Assembly (NCBI GenBank): GCA_963734815.1
Contig: CAVTIH010000002.1
Location: 1,674,001-1,738,000 of the forward strand
DNA: 64,000 nt
Direction of reading: 5' to 3'
DNA from: Palsa-744 sp963734815
Lineage (GTDB): Bacteria > Actinomycetota > Thermoleophilia > Solirubrobacterales > Solirubrobacteraceae
The translations under genes and the position numbers were made by a program. Shown here in pieces: positions 1 to 9,941 of the stretch; the first letter of the stretch is position 1, and each line of letters begins with the position of its first letter. The notes under the pieces were generated by a model, which was not told the origin of the DNA, did not search any database, and saw only the letters and a program-made list of their open reading frames with translations.

Positions 1-203
1 AAGGACGCGACGGGAACCTTCCTCACTGCTTCAAGGTCTACGTTCCACATCCCGACGGCTTCTGGGGCATGGTCTTCGAGATCGTTGTCCCCCCTCACGA
101 ACAAGCTCATCTGCGATACCTCGCCTTTGGTGTCCGCCACCACCCCAAGGCCTCCAACGCGCTCACCGTTTACCAGCTCGCCGACCGGCAGCTGAACAGC
201 TGA
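1..203 (+). CDS. Hypothetical protein, 3' end only
   Basis: An open frame enters from the left edge (codons from base 3) and stops with TGA at 201-203, giving the last 66 residues of a protein. The fragment is rich in His and aromatic residues (motifs such as CFKVYVPHPDGFWG and GVRHHPK) with normal high-GC codon use. No family is recognised. It runs in the same direction as the next gene, 127 bp downstream. The N-terminus lies outside the window. Confidence 0.5.
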   Translation, partial: GRDGNLPHCFKVYVPHPDGFWGMVFEIVVPPHEQAHLRYLAFGVRHHPKASNALTVYQLADRQLNS

Positions 204-330
204 AACGGAACGCTCGCGCGGCGGGAAGCCCTGCGCCCGTCGAGGCGGCGACGGCTACCCGTCCGCCGCACCACCTCCGTCGGAATAGAGAACGAGGAGA
301 GCCATCCACACGACCGAAACGGAGCCAGAC

Positions 331-927
331 ATGAACAACACACGCGAGCTGGTGCTGACCTATCAGGGCATGAACGGATTCGACGGGCTATGTCACGTCC
401 GCGTGTACGAGCAGCCGGGACAGCTGCCGACGGTGATTGCCGGCGCGCTGGAGGACAACCCCGGGACCTCGATCACGAACGCGATCGAGATGGTCGCCGC
501 CGCCGTGCAGCGCAGCCAGTTCCAGGACGGACGCGAGTTCCGACTGATCGAGCACTATTCGGACACGATTGACCGCCGCGGCACCCCGACGTACGCGCTG
601 ATCCACTTCGAGCACCGAGCCATCCACGAGCGCCCGGAGGACCCTCGCAACCACGCTGGTCAGATCGTCGTCCTCACCAAAAATTCCACGGAGGAGCCCG
701 CTGTCGCACACGGCGAGGAGATCGAGGGAGATTTCCGCAACCCGCGCTGGCAGCCGATTCATGACGTCGAGAAGCTGTTGGGCTGCAAGGTCGCCACGTG
801 GCCGCCGGGCACCTATACCGCCCAAGCCGTGGGCGATGAACAGGGAGAGCAGCTACGGCTGCGGCTCGCCGCACAGGCACGCCGCAGGAGCGCCGAAATC
901 GTCGACGCGGTCGAAGGCGACATCTGA
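331..927 (+). CDS. Conserved-looking hypothetical protein, 198 aa
   Basis: An ATG start has a GGAG ribosome-binding site 8-9 nt upstream. The predicted soluble protein has no signal peptide or membrane segment and no catalytic motif I can name. Its N-terminal half (VRVYEQPGQLPTVIAGAL, then a stretch with SITNAIEMVAAAV) reads as a mixed alpha/beta domain; the C-terminus is helical and charged. It lies just left of the tRNA-Asp attachment site and could be cargo of a neighbouring integrated element. Function unknown. Confidence 0.6.
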   Translation: MNNTRELVLTYQGMNGFDGLCHVRVYEQPGQLPTVIAGALEDNPGTSITNAIEMVAAAVQRSQFQDGREFRLIEHYSDTIDRRGTPTYALIHFEHRAIHERPEDPRNHAGQIVVLTKNSTEEPAVAHGEEIEGDFRNPRWQPIHDVEKLLGCKVATWPPGTYTAQAVGDEQGEQLRLRLAAQARRRSAEIVDAVEGDI

Positions 928-989
928 GTCGCTGAGTCATTCGAGTGCCCCCGCGGGTGCTGGCCGGCAAGGAGTCCGGCCCGATCAAT

Positions 990-1095
990 GGGCACAAACG
1001 GGCACAAGACCGGCTTTAAGGCTCTGAGAAAGTGCGCTCCGGCGGAGCAAGCGGGAGGTCAAACCGATTGGGCACAAGCCGAAATTTGTGCCCAA
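990..1095. repeat. GGGCACAA repeat cluster with a perfect inverted repeat
   Basis: The octamer GGGCACAA occurs at 990-997, 1000-1007 and 1070-1077 on the plus strand. Its complement at 1086-1093 makes a perfect 10-bp inverted repeat (TTGGGCACAA at 1068-1077, TTGTGCCCAA at 1086-1095, 8-nt spacer). The cluster lies in the 928-1214 gap between the 198-aa gene and the attachment site, where no gene is supported. It may be a protein-binding array (operator, or accessory recombination sites); that role is inferred. Confidence 0.6.
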
Positions 1096-1184
1096 ACCCG
1101 CTGCGAAAGCCCGCAAAGTGTAGGTTTTTGAGTGGAAGACCGCCGTCTCTGCCAAAGCCGCTTTTTGGCTTGAATAAAAGGGAT

Positions 1185-2715
<1,531 letters not shown>

Positions 2716-2723
<8 letters not shown>

Positions 2724-2955
2724 TCAGCGCCTCCTCGTTGGCCTGGTCGGTGAATAGCTGCGCGCCGCGGCGGCGCCAGTAGGCGACGAACCACTCAACG
2801 AACGCCTCGTGGTCGGGGTCCGGGAGACGCCGCCGCTGCGGGCATACGTCCCGCGGCTGGCGTCCACGACCGGCGCTCTGGCGCTGGTTGGCGGCTCGCC
2901 GCCGCCCGGCCGTGCGGCACGCGGCCCGCTGATCGTCGGACTCGCTGGGATTCAT
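2716..2955 (-). CDS. Small basic protein coupled to the recombinase
   Basis: This 79-residue protein starts at ATG 2955 with an AGAGAGG-type site and ends inside the recombinase start (ATGTCTGA, 8-bp overlap), which indicates translational coupling. The N-terminal half is Arg/Gln-rich and likely disordered; the C-terminal half (FVEWFVAYWRRRG) looks helical and aromatic. It overlaps the low-complexity tail of the upstream regulator gene by about 160 bp in another frame. Position and basic charge would suit a recombination helper, but no family is recognised. Confidence 0.55.
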
Positions 2956-3817
2956 AGGAGCACCTCTCTTCCGTGCTGGCCTGGGCGTCCTCGCGGTACG
3001 CCTCGACCTGGTAGGTGTCGTGGCAGTAGTGGCAGGCCGGTTTCCGGTCGCCGTGGCCGCTTGCGCGGTCGGCCGGGTAGACGATCTCCTGGCAGCGGCG
3101 GCAGACCCCGAACGACTGCCGGTCGATCTGCTGGTAGAAGTCCTCTCTGCGATGGGTGAGCCGACCGAGCGGCCCGGCTTGGCGCGCGAGTCGCCGCGCG
3201 GCGTCCTCGCGCCACTCCAGGTACACGAGCTGCCGCTCGTGCTGCTCCTGCCGGCCCGCGGTGTCCCGTTCGGCGTCAAGGCGTAGTTTGCTGAGCGCGA
3301 GGTGGTCGATCAGCTCCCCGGATCGCAGGCGCTCGTGTGCCTCGCGCAGCCGCGGCTCCTCCCCGTATTGGTCGGCGAGCGCGTGTAGGCGCTTCTGCTG
3401 GGCGGAGCGGTAGGAGTCGATCAACAGCGTCAGCTCGCCCCCGACGCTGGCGCCCGGCGCCCCGATCGCGCTCATCCCCGGGTCGAGCAGGGCATCCCCG
3501 AGGTCGAGGTCGCGCGCGATCACCCTGAGCGCCTCACGCTCATCCGGGAGTGGCGGGGAGGTCGAGTCGAGCATCAGTCCCACGGCCTGCACACCAACCG
3601 GCCCGAGGGCCTTGAAACGCGCGCCATGGCGGTCGAGCAGCCCGAGGCGCTCCAGGTTCGCCAAGGACCCCCGCACCGCGTCGGGATCGATGTCGCGCAG
3701 TTTGCGCAGCACTTCCGCGCGGCGCCACCACTCAGAGCGGTCGTTGCGCAGGAGCTGCAACACGATGATGCGCTCCGTGGCGGGCTCGCCGTCGGGGTAC
3801 TTGGGGGTAAGGGTCAT
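2795..3817 (-). CDS. Winged-helix regulator with DksA/TraR-like zinc finger
   Basis: Start ATG 3817 has an excellent GGAGGAAC site. Residues ~15-70 form a winged-helix domain (RIIVLQLLRND, WWRRAEVLRKL, LERLGLLDRHG). A long charged helical middle (about 95-230) follows, then a four-cysteine finger, C239-x2-C242 and C262-x2-C265, in a DksA/TraR-like context (FGVCRRCQEIVYPADR). The last ~45 residues are Arg/Pro-rich and overlap the next gene, so the true end may be shorter. The wHTH part has a close paralog at 16773-17048. It is divergent from an XRE gene, and both probably control the element's integration genes. The wHTH-zinc finger fusion is unfamiliar. Confidence 0.75.
   Translation of the reverse strand: MTLTPKYPDGEPATERIIVLQLLRNDRSEWWRRAEVLRKLRDIDPDAVRGSLANLERLGLLDRHGARFKALGPVGVQAVGLMLDSTSPPLPDEREALRVIARDLDLGDALLDPGMSAIGAPGASVGGELTLLIDSYRSAQQKRLHALADQYGEEPRLREAHERLRSGELIDHLALSKLRLDAERDTAGRQEQHERQLVYLEWREDAARRLARQAGPLGRLTHRREDFYQQIDRQSFGVCRRCQEIVYPADRASGHGDRKPACHYCHDTYQVEAYREDAQASTEERCSYESQRVRRSAGRVPHGRAAASRQPAPERRSWTPAAGRMPAAAASPGPRPRGVR
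3610..3796. repeat. 187-bp repeat, copy 1 (wHTH coding segment)
   Basis: An ungapped 187-bp alignment with 16826-17012 has 18 mismatches by manual count (about 90% identity). Both copies encode the winged-helix core in the same strand orientation, and both lie beside a divergent XRE gene. Many differences fall at third codon positions, which points to a duplicated or separately acquired regulatory module kept under selection. Confidence 0.9.
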
Positions 3818-4043
3818 CTTCGGTTCCTCCTTGTGTTGGAGGCCCCGGGAGGTCCGCTCTTGGCAAGCAGGTGCAACCGATACGCTGCGCCTGCGCCGGG
3901 AGTTCGCGCTTCCGGTGCCACGCGGGGCGGCTGCCACCAGCAGCGCGCCCCGCATCTGTCTACAATGCGAGAAGGCTATAGCGTATACACTGGCATGTCA
4001 AGACAATTGCTCAGAGGCTGGACGGCCCATAGGCTGGCCGTCC
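3818..4043. promoter_or_regulatory. Divergent promoter region with ATAGCGTA operator candidate
   Basis: The 226-bp gap between the wHTH gene (left) and the XRE gene (right) contains CTATAGCGTATACAC around 3976-3990, with TATA-GCG-TATA near-symmetry and the palindrome GTATAC (3983-3988). The octamer ATAGCGTA (3978-3985) recurs, inverted, in the matching gap of the second module (17132-17139). A shared operator for the wHTH or XRE proteins is a reasonable inference. Confidence 0.45.
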
Positions 4044-4280
4044 GTGCCCCCGATCGACACTGCGCTCGCCGCCGTCCTACGACGCCTCCGCACCGAGCGC
4101 GACCTCTCGCAGGAGGCCGTCGCGCACCAGGCCGGCATCTCCTACACGACGCTCGCGAAGATCGAGCTCGCCCAATCGAACCCCGGCTGGACGACGGTGC
4201 GCGCCATCGCCGACGCGCTCGGCGTCAAGCTGGCCGAGCTGGCAGCCGCCGTCGAAGTAGAGGGCCGATCGCGGCGCTGA
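4044..4280 (+). CDS. XRE-family helix-turn-helix regulator, 78 aa
   Basis: A minimal Cro/C1-type HTH domain starts at GTG 4044, chosen because it begins just before the conserved helix 1 (LAAVLRRLRTERDLSQEAVA). The recognition region is AGISYTTLAKIELAQSNPGWTTV. It has no effector domain. No good ribosome site is visible, so the mRNA may be leaderless. It is divergent from the wHTH/zinc-finger gene and upstream of the Fic module; by analogy with phage repressors it probably represses the element's genes. Confidence 0.85.
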   Translation: MPPIDTALAAVLRRLRTERDLSQEAVAHQAGISYTTLAKIELAQSNPGWTTVRAIADALGVKLAELAAAVEVEGRSRR

Positions 4281-4358
4281 TCATCCGCGACCGAACGCCC
4301 CGTCGGTCGGAGCCGGCAGCCGGCTCGGGGAGCCGCGGTATCCTGGGAGGAGACGCTT

Positions 4359-4571
4359 ATGGACTCGCGGGCAAACATAGCCGCAGACGCCATCGGTTCG
4401 GTGCGCGCCGAGGGCTTGGAGCCGGGCGCGACCGTCGCCGAGATTCTTGATCGCTGGGTCGACGGCCAGATCGAGACCGAGCAGCTTGGGGAGGCCGCGC
4501 AGCGCCTCGCCGTCGGCGAGTCTGTCGCTCACCTGCTCGGCCAACCAGAGCCCGTGCCAACACGCCGCTGA
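4359..4571 (+). CDS. VbhA-like Fic antitoxin
   Basis: This 70-residue protein has an AGGAG site. It contains the Fic-inhibition signature [S/T]-x3-E-[G/N] as S14-VRA-E18-G19, followed by an antitoxin_VbhA-type helix (VAEILDRWVDGQIETEQLGE). In this family the glutamate blocks the ATP-binding site of the partner Fic protein and prevents AMP transfer. It ends 18 bp before the Fic gene, forming a two-gene toxin-antitoxin operon. Confidence 0.88.
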   Translation: MDSRANIAADAIGSVRAEGLEPGATVAEILDRWVDGQIETEQLGEAAQRLAVGESVAHLLGQPEPVPTRR

Positions 4572-4589
4572 GCGCGGCTGAGCGGCGCG

Positions 4590-5171
4590 GTGGCCGACCC
4601 CTACGTCTACCCCGGCACCGCCGTGCTGCGCAACCTGCTGGAGTCGCAGGACGCCGACGCGCTGGCCGAACACGAGGCGCAGGCGACCACGCTGCGACTC
4701 GCGCAGCTCGCCGCGAACGGCCTGAAGGGTGCCTACGACCTCCCCCACCTACAGGAGTTCCACCGCTTCATCTTCCAGGACGTCTACCCCTGGGCGGGTG
4801 AGCTGCGCACCGTCCCGCTCGCCAAGCCCGGCAGCATGTTCGCGCTGCCCGAGCACATCGGGAACTACGCGGCCCAAGTGCTACGCCAGCTCGCCGCCGA
4901 GCAGCACCTCCGCGGCCTGCCACGTGAGCAGTTCGCTGAGCGGCTCACCCACTACTACGCCGAGATCAATGCCGTCCACCCATTCCGCGAGGGCAACGGG
5001 CGGGCGCAGCGCGCGTTCCTGCGCCAACTCGCCATCGACGTGGGGCACACACTTGCCTGGGAGCACCTGGACGCTAGGACGCTCGTCCACGCCTCGCGGC
5101 ACAGCTTCAAGGGCGACAACCTCCCAATGCGCGAGTTGATCGAGGAGGTTCTTGACCTACCCGGCCGCTAA
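4590..5171 (+). CDS. Fic-domain toxin (AMP transferase)
   Basis: This 193-residue protein is read from GTG 4590. The Fic domain carries the full active motif HPFREGNGRAQ (residues 130-140; canonical HPFx[D/E]GN[G/K]R), with catalytic His130, so it is predicted to be an active adenylyltransferase. The segment FHRFIFQDVYPWAGELR (about 57-73) is the usual N-terminal Fic core and flap region. It pairs with the VbhA-like antitoxin just upstream. Related VbhT/Doc-group toxins AMPylate targets such as gyrase and topoisomerase IV; the target here is unknown. Confidence 0.9.
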   Translation: MADPYVYPGTAVLRNLLESQDADALAEHEAQATTLRLAQLAANGLKGAYDLPHLQEFHRFIFQDVYPWAGELRTVPLAKPGSMFALPEHIGNYAAQVLRQLAAEQHLRGLPREQFAERLTHYYAEINAVHPFREGNGRAQRAFLRQLAIDVGHTLAWEHLDARTLVHASRHSFKGDNLPMRELIEEVLDLPGR

Positions 5172-5567
5172 CCATGGATACTGAGCGATCAGGTGACGGT
5201 CCCGACCACCGGAAGATACCGCGACGGAGGCGGATTCCTGCTATTGGGGAAATCATCGAAGCGTCGAAGGGCTGGCGCGAGACGTGCGGCGCAGTCCGAG
5301 CACATCTGGGCAGATCGCACGGCCAACACGAGTTCGTCAGCGCGCCACAGCGCCAGCGCAAGCTGGTTGCCCACCTGGCCGACGGCCATCGCGACCTCGC
5401 GCCGTCCGCGAGATGTCGCGATGGCCACATCACGTCGACGCTCCTCGGTCGCCTGAGCTGCAAGGAGTACGAACAGCTGCATCTGCCGATCAGAGCAAGG
5501 CACTCCAAGAGTAAATCCGTCGGCTAGGACGGTATGGGTCCGCCGCCCCAAGGGTTACGGTGCCCCA
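5172..5567. other. Intergenic gap between fic and hamA
   Basis: The gap is about 400 bp. Frames are open on both strands (for example 5174-5527 plus and 5189-5551 minus), but neither has a recognisable domain or convincing ribosome site. The minus-strand frame has a few plausible helical stretches and could be a decayed gene. The promoter for hamA should lie in its right part. No repeat or RNA gene is seen. Confidence 0.3.
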
Positions 5568-6449
5568 ATGTCGTCAGCTACGGCCACGTCCATCTATGCC
5601 AAACGACCAACTCCGCTGCTGGAGGTGCATGTGCACCTCGCCGACGTAGTTCCGCCAGCGCGTGGTCTGTGCACCGGCTACGACCGCAAGGCGTGGCGCA
5701 ATAGCGCTCTTGCCGACTACCTCTTCGAGTACCTGCCGGACTTCGCGCTGCGCTACCAGGAGCTCGGTCCAGAGGGTCATGATGTCTGGGTTCCGAAGCT
5801 CCGCGAAGCCGCGCAGTCGGTCTACACAACGGATAAGTTCAAGCGGCGCGGCGAGTTCGGCGAGCTGTTGCTCCATGCCGTGATCCGTGAGCTTTGGGAG
5901 ACGGAGCCGGCGGTTTCCAAGCTCTACTACAAGGATGGCCCGAACGAGACGGTCAAGGGCTTTGATGCCGTCCACGTTGTGCTTGTCCCCGGGGCCCCTC
6001 TGGAGTTGTTGCTAGGGGAGGTCAAGTTCTACCGCTCGATCGAGAAAGCGATGACCGATGTCGCCAAGGAGCTGCGCGACCACTTCGATAACGATGAGTG
6101 GTTGCGCAGCGAGTTCATCGCCGTCACCCGCAAGATCGACAACACTTGGCCTCACGCCCGCGAGCTTAAGGAGCTGCTGCATCGTCGGCGCACTATCAAC
6201 GACATTCTCGGTCGCGTCCGGGTGCCCGTGCTACTCACCTACGAGAGCCCGTGCGTAGCGAAGTACGACGAGTGCCACGACATGTACTGCGCCGATCTTG
6301 CGGCTGAGGTAGCCAATCTGCAGCGGCGGTTTGCGGGTCGCAAGCTGCCCACTGACGTGGTGATCGACCTGTTGCTGGTTCCACTGGATCGCAAGGCAGA
6401 CCTAATCAAGGAACTTGAGACGAGGCTGAGGGCGTGGCAGCTGATCTAA
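5568..6449 (+). CDS. hamA: Hachiman protein HamA (DUF1837 nuclease)
   Basis: This 293-residue DUF1837 protein is the effector subunit of the Hachiman anti-phage system. The family fold is PD-(D/E)XK-like, and the visible candidate residues fit: E96/E99 in RRGEFGELL, D133 in KGFDAVHVV and E151-x-K153 in LLLGEVKFY. In characterised systems HamA is held inactive by HamB and degrades DNA on activation. It overlaps the helicase gene by 16 bp, the standard hamAB order. The system sits in an integrative element next to a Fic module. The gene looks intact although its partner is interrupted. Confidence 0.88.
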   Translation: MSSATATSIYAKRPTPLLEVHVHLADVVPPARGLCTGYDRKAWRNSALADYLFEYLPDFALRYQELGPEGHDVWVPKLREAAQSVYTTDKFKRRGEFGELLLHAVIRELWETEPAVSKLYYKDGPNETVKGFDAVHVVLVPGAPLELLLGEVKFYRSIEKAMTDVAKELRDHFDNDEWLRSEFIAVTRKIDNTWPHARELKELLHRRRTINDILGRVRVPVLLTYESPCVAKYDECHDMYCADLAAEVANLQRRFAGRKLPTDVVIDLLLVPLDRKADLIKELETRLRAWQLI

Positions 6450-8425
6450 CGATCGAGGAACTACAGGCGCACAGCGCAGAGCCTGAGAAGTTGGTGGCGC
6501 GCCCATTCGAGATTCTGCAAAGTACTGCAGACTTGCTTGCCAGCGCCGAGGGCGCGGCGCAGGAACTCGCCGCCCGGCAGGTGATCATCCAGTGCCGCGA
6601 GCACCGCAACTTGCTCCCCACGCCTCTGATCGATGTCGTCGACGCCCTGGTTCGCGAGCTGGGCCTGTTTCCCTACCTGGATGGGGAGAACCTCGACGAC
6701 CCGGCGCTGCTCGCCCGCGAGACACTGCGTCTGGCCGATCTTGATGATGGGTCAATAGTTCTGCACGCGGCCCAGGCCGGCGTCTACGCTCGCCTTCTCG
6801 CTGGTGACAATGTGATCCTCAGCGCGCCGACCAGCTTTGGAAAGAGCCTAGTCATTGACGCCATCCTTGCAAGCGGGAAGTTTGACAACGTGCTGGTCGT
6901 CGTCCCGACGCTCGCTTTGATCGACGAGATACGCCGCCGGCTGGCTTCACGTAAGACCGGACACAAGGTCATCACGCACCCGACACAGCCGCACGGCGAG
7001 CGTAACGTGCTTGTGCTGACGGCTGAGCGCGTGCTCGAGGTTGAGACGCTGCCCGACATCGACCTCTTTGTCCTCGACGAGTTCTACAAACTCGCTGACC
7101 CCGACGAACGGGGCCAAATCCTCAACCAGGTCTTCTACGACATGCGCAAGCGCGGGACTCAGTACTACCTGCTCGGGCCTAACGTCGCGAGCCTTGGCGA
7201 CGCGGTACCCGCAGCGTTGCACGAGGAGTTCGTGCGAAGCGACGATACGACCGTGGCGCTGCGTTTCCATGATGTCGCGATCAACGACGACCGCAAGGCG
7301 GCCCTCGCTCGGCTGGCCAAGAGCCTTGAGTGCATGACGCTCGTTTACTGCCAATCGCCCGATTCAGCGCATCGAACCGCGCGTGAGCTGCTGGCGGCAG
7401 ACTTTGCACCGGATGTGCCTGAGCTCGCATCGGCTGCGGCGTGGGTTGCAGACCACTTCCACCCCGACTGGGTGCTGGTCGAAGCGCTGCGACACGGCAT
7501 CGGTATCCACCACGGCCAGCTGCCGCGTGCGCTAGGACAGTTCATGGTAAAGGCCTTTGAGGATGGGCGCATCCGGTGGCTGATTGCCACTGGCACCCTC
7601 ATTGAGGGCGTCAACACCCACGCTCGACACGTTGTCATCTACGACAACAAACGTCCTGGCAATAAGAAGATGAACGAGTTCTCGTTCCGTAACATCAGCG
7701 GTCGCTGTGGACGGATGTTCCACCACTTCTCCGGCGATGTCTGGTTGTTCGGCAAGCGACCCTCCGAACAGCTCCCCCAAGTCGATATCCCGATCCTCAG
7801 CCAAGGCGAGGAAACGCCCACCAGTCTGCTGCAGCACCTTGACGACGAGGATCTCACTGGCCGCTCCCGTGAGCGGCTCGACCCCTACGAGCAGCAGCAG
7901 GAACTCTCCGCGAAGACACTGCGCCTCAACGCAGGACTACCGCTCGAGGGGCAGGTCGATCTCGCCCGACGCATCCGCAACGCTCCGGATAACTTTCACT
8001 CGGCGCTTGGCTTCACGCAGACGCCGGAGTACTGGCAGCTTGAGACTATCTGCGAACTGTTGTGGAACGCCTTCGGTGGCCTGAAGTCCGGCTATACACG
8101 TACATATAAACAGCTCGCGCGCCAGCTGATGAACTTCTCGATGCAGCGCTCGGCGAAGGCGCTGATCGATGAAGAGATCGCCAAACAACCAGACGCTAGC
8201 ATCGACTCTCTCGTCAAGGAGGTTTGCTCTTTCGTCCGCAGCATCGCTGGGTACGCATTTCCGGTTCGGCTACGTGCCTTGGACCGCATCCAGGCGGAGG
8301 TCTTCGCAAAGGTGGGACATCGGCCGGGCAACTACGCCAGCTACGTTGCCCGTGTCGAAGGACTCTTTCTCGCCCCGCCGCTAGTGGACGTGTCCGCAAG
8401 TCCTGCGGACTATTGGAAGGGATAG
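6434..8425 (+). pseudogene. hamB: Hachiman helicase HamB, 5' part (interrupted by IS630)
   Basis: An SF2 DEAD/DEAH-type helicase read from GTG 6434. It has Walker A APTSFGKS (131-138), DExx box DEFY (215-218), a motif V region with GVNT (392-395) and motif VI GRCGRM (423-428). Codon 650 (CTA, 8381-8383) holds the left TA of the IS630 insertion. The final 13 codons to the stop at 8425 come from the IS terminal repeat. The missing 58 residues are at 9629-9802 in the same frame, so the ancestral protein was about 708 residues. All helicase motifs survive; the C-terminal tail is lost. Whether the shortened protein still restrains HamA is unknown. Confidence 0.9.
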
Positions 8426-9626
8426 CGGCACCCGCGCGGAATTATGTCTTGTGCCCAGGGTCAGCACCCAAGTGATCGAACTCACTGAGCAGGAGCGGGT
8501 TGAGCTCGAGCAGCGTGCGAGCACGGTCACGTTGCCGTTCCGGACGGTGCAGCGGGCGCGCATGGTCCTGTACGCGGCTGAGGGAATCCAGGACATCGAT
8601 ATCGCTGCCCGGTTGGACTGCTCTGCAGATAGCGTCGCCCGGCGAAGACAGCGGTTCCGGGCTGAGCGGCTGGATGGGCTTGAGGATCATGCGCGGTCGG
8701 GTCGGCCGTGCCGTTTTCCCCCCGGAGCAGGTAGCCGAGGTCAAGGCGATCGCGTGCGAGTTGCCGCGCACGCACGAAGTGCCGCTCTCCCGATTCTCCC
8801 GTGTTGAGCTGCACCGTTTGGTGATCGAGCGAGGCGTGACCGACGCGTCGGCGTCGACGATCTGGCGCTGGCTGCACGAGGACGCGATCAAGCCGTGGCA
8901 GACCCGCTCCTGGATCTTCCCGCGCGACCCCGACTTCGCTGAGAAGGCCGGCAGGGCGCTCGATCTCTATGCCCGGACGTTCGCAGGCAAGCGACTGCGC
9001 CCGGACGAGTACGTCATCAGCGCGGACGAGAAGAGTCAGTTGCAAGCTCTCGGACGGGAGCATCCGACCGTCGCACCGGGACCGGGCCGCCCCGGACTGC
9101 TGGAGTTCGAGTACGCGCGCGGAGGAACCGTCGCGTACCTGGCGGCGTGGGACGTGCACCACGCCAAGCTGTTCGATCGCGTGGAGAAGACGACCGGGAT
9201 CGTCCCGTTCGGCAAGCTCGTGGATCAGGTCATGACCGTCGAGCCATACCAGTCGGCGCGGACCGTCTACTGGGTCGTGGACAACGGGTCCAGCCACTGC
9301 GGCAAGGCATCGGTCACACGGATGACCAAGAAGTACCCGAACGCGAGGCTAATCCACCTGCCAGTCCACGCGTCATGGCTGAACCAGATCGAGATCTACT
9401 TCTCGATCGTGCAACGCAAAGCGATGACCCCCAACGACTTCGGCAGCCTCGCGCAACTCGCCCGGCACCTGCTGGACTTCGGACAGCACTACCGGACCAT
9501 CGCCCAGCCGTTTGAGTGGACATTCACCCGCGCCAAACTCAACGCAGTGATCAAGAAGATCACCCAGCACGAACCCCAGCCCCTCGCGATCGCCGCATGA
9601 GCCGCATCACTTCCGGACGGCTCCAC
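8384..9626 (+). mobile_element. IS630-family insertion in hamB
   Basis: The 1243-bp element is flanked by the TA target duplication (8382-8383 and 9627-9628). Imperfect terminal inverted repeats of about 27 bp are visible. The left end begins GTGGACGTGTCCGCAAGT; the right end, read inward on the other strand, begins GTGGAGCCGTCCGGAAGT, and both continue to TGCGG. It contains one transposase gene split by a frameshift. Insertion at TA with these ends is diagnostic of the IS630/Tc1 group. Confidence 0.93.
8451..9600 (+). pseudogene. IS630-family transposase, frameshifted
   Basis: The first frame starts at GTG 8451 with the N-terminal HTH (IAARLDCSADSVARRRQRF) and runs to the C6 run at 8718-8723. 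The +1 frame then continues to 9600 with FPPEQVAEVKA. Removing one C would join them into about 383 residues. The DDE catalytic residues are all in the second frame: D in ISADEKSQ, D in VVDNGSSH and E in SWLNQIE. The shift could be a mutation, a homopolymer sequencing error or programmed frameshifting; the sequence cannot decide. Confidence 0.88.
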
Positions 9627-9805
9627 TAGTCGCTCTCGACGAGTACGGAGTCCCGCCGGAGCTAGCACAGAAGCTCCACGCCCAACTCCGACCAGCGGGT
9701 GACCTGGATGACGTTCTGAAGAGGCTTGCGAAGCTCGACCTGGAGAACCTGCCCCTCACCGCGTTTGAGGCTGAGTTGGTGCGCTACGCACAGGCAGGTC
9801 TATAA
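9626..9805 (+). pseudogene. hamB: hamB 3' remnant downstream of the IS
   Basis: Starting at CTA 9626-9628 (which includes the right TA copy), 59 codons run open to TAA 9803-9805. The start reads LVALDEYGVPPELAQKL and the end LPLTAFEAELVRYAQ, a tail typical of SF2 helicases of this kind. Joining codon 650 of the left part (the same CTA) to this one keeps the frame exactly. It has no start codon of its own. A 59-codon frame overlaps its stop (TAATG at 9803-9807) but has no recognisable content. Confidence 0.9.
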
Positions 9806-9941
9806 TGAAGTGCAGGCACGGCACCGTCCAGTACGACAATGCCGCCCGCGCCGACCGGGAAAACGGGGTCATGTCGTCAGCTATCGTCCCTCGGCAGCTC
9901 TGCCCACACCTCGATCTCCATCACATCCGGGGGCAAAGTCC

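Noticed and set aside
5174..5551. Overlapping open frames on both strands between fic and hamA
   Set aside because: No domain, weak starts, unusual composition; kept only as an intergenic note.
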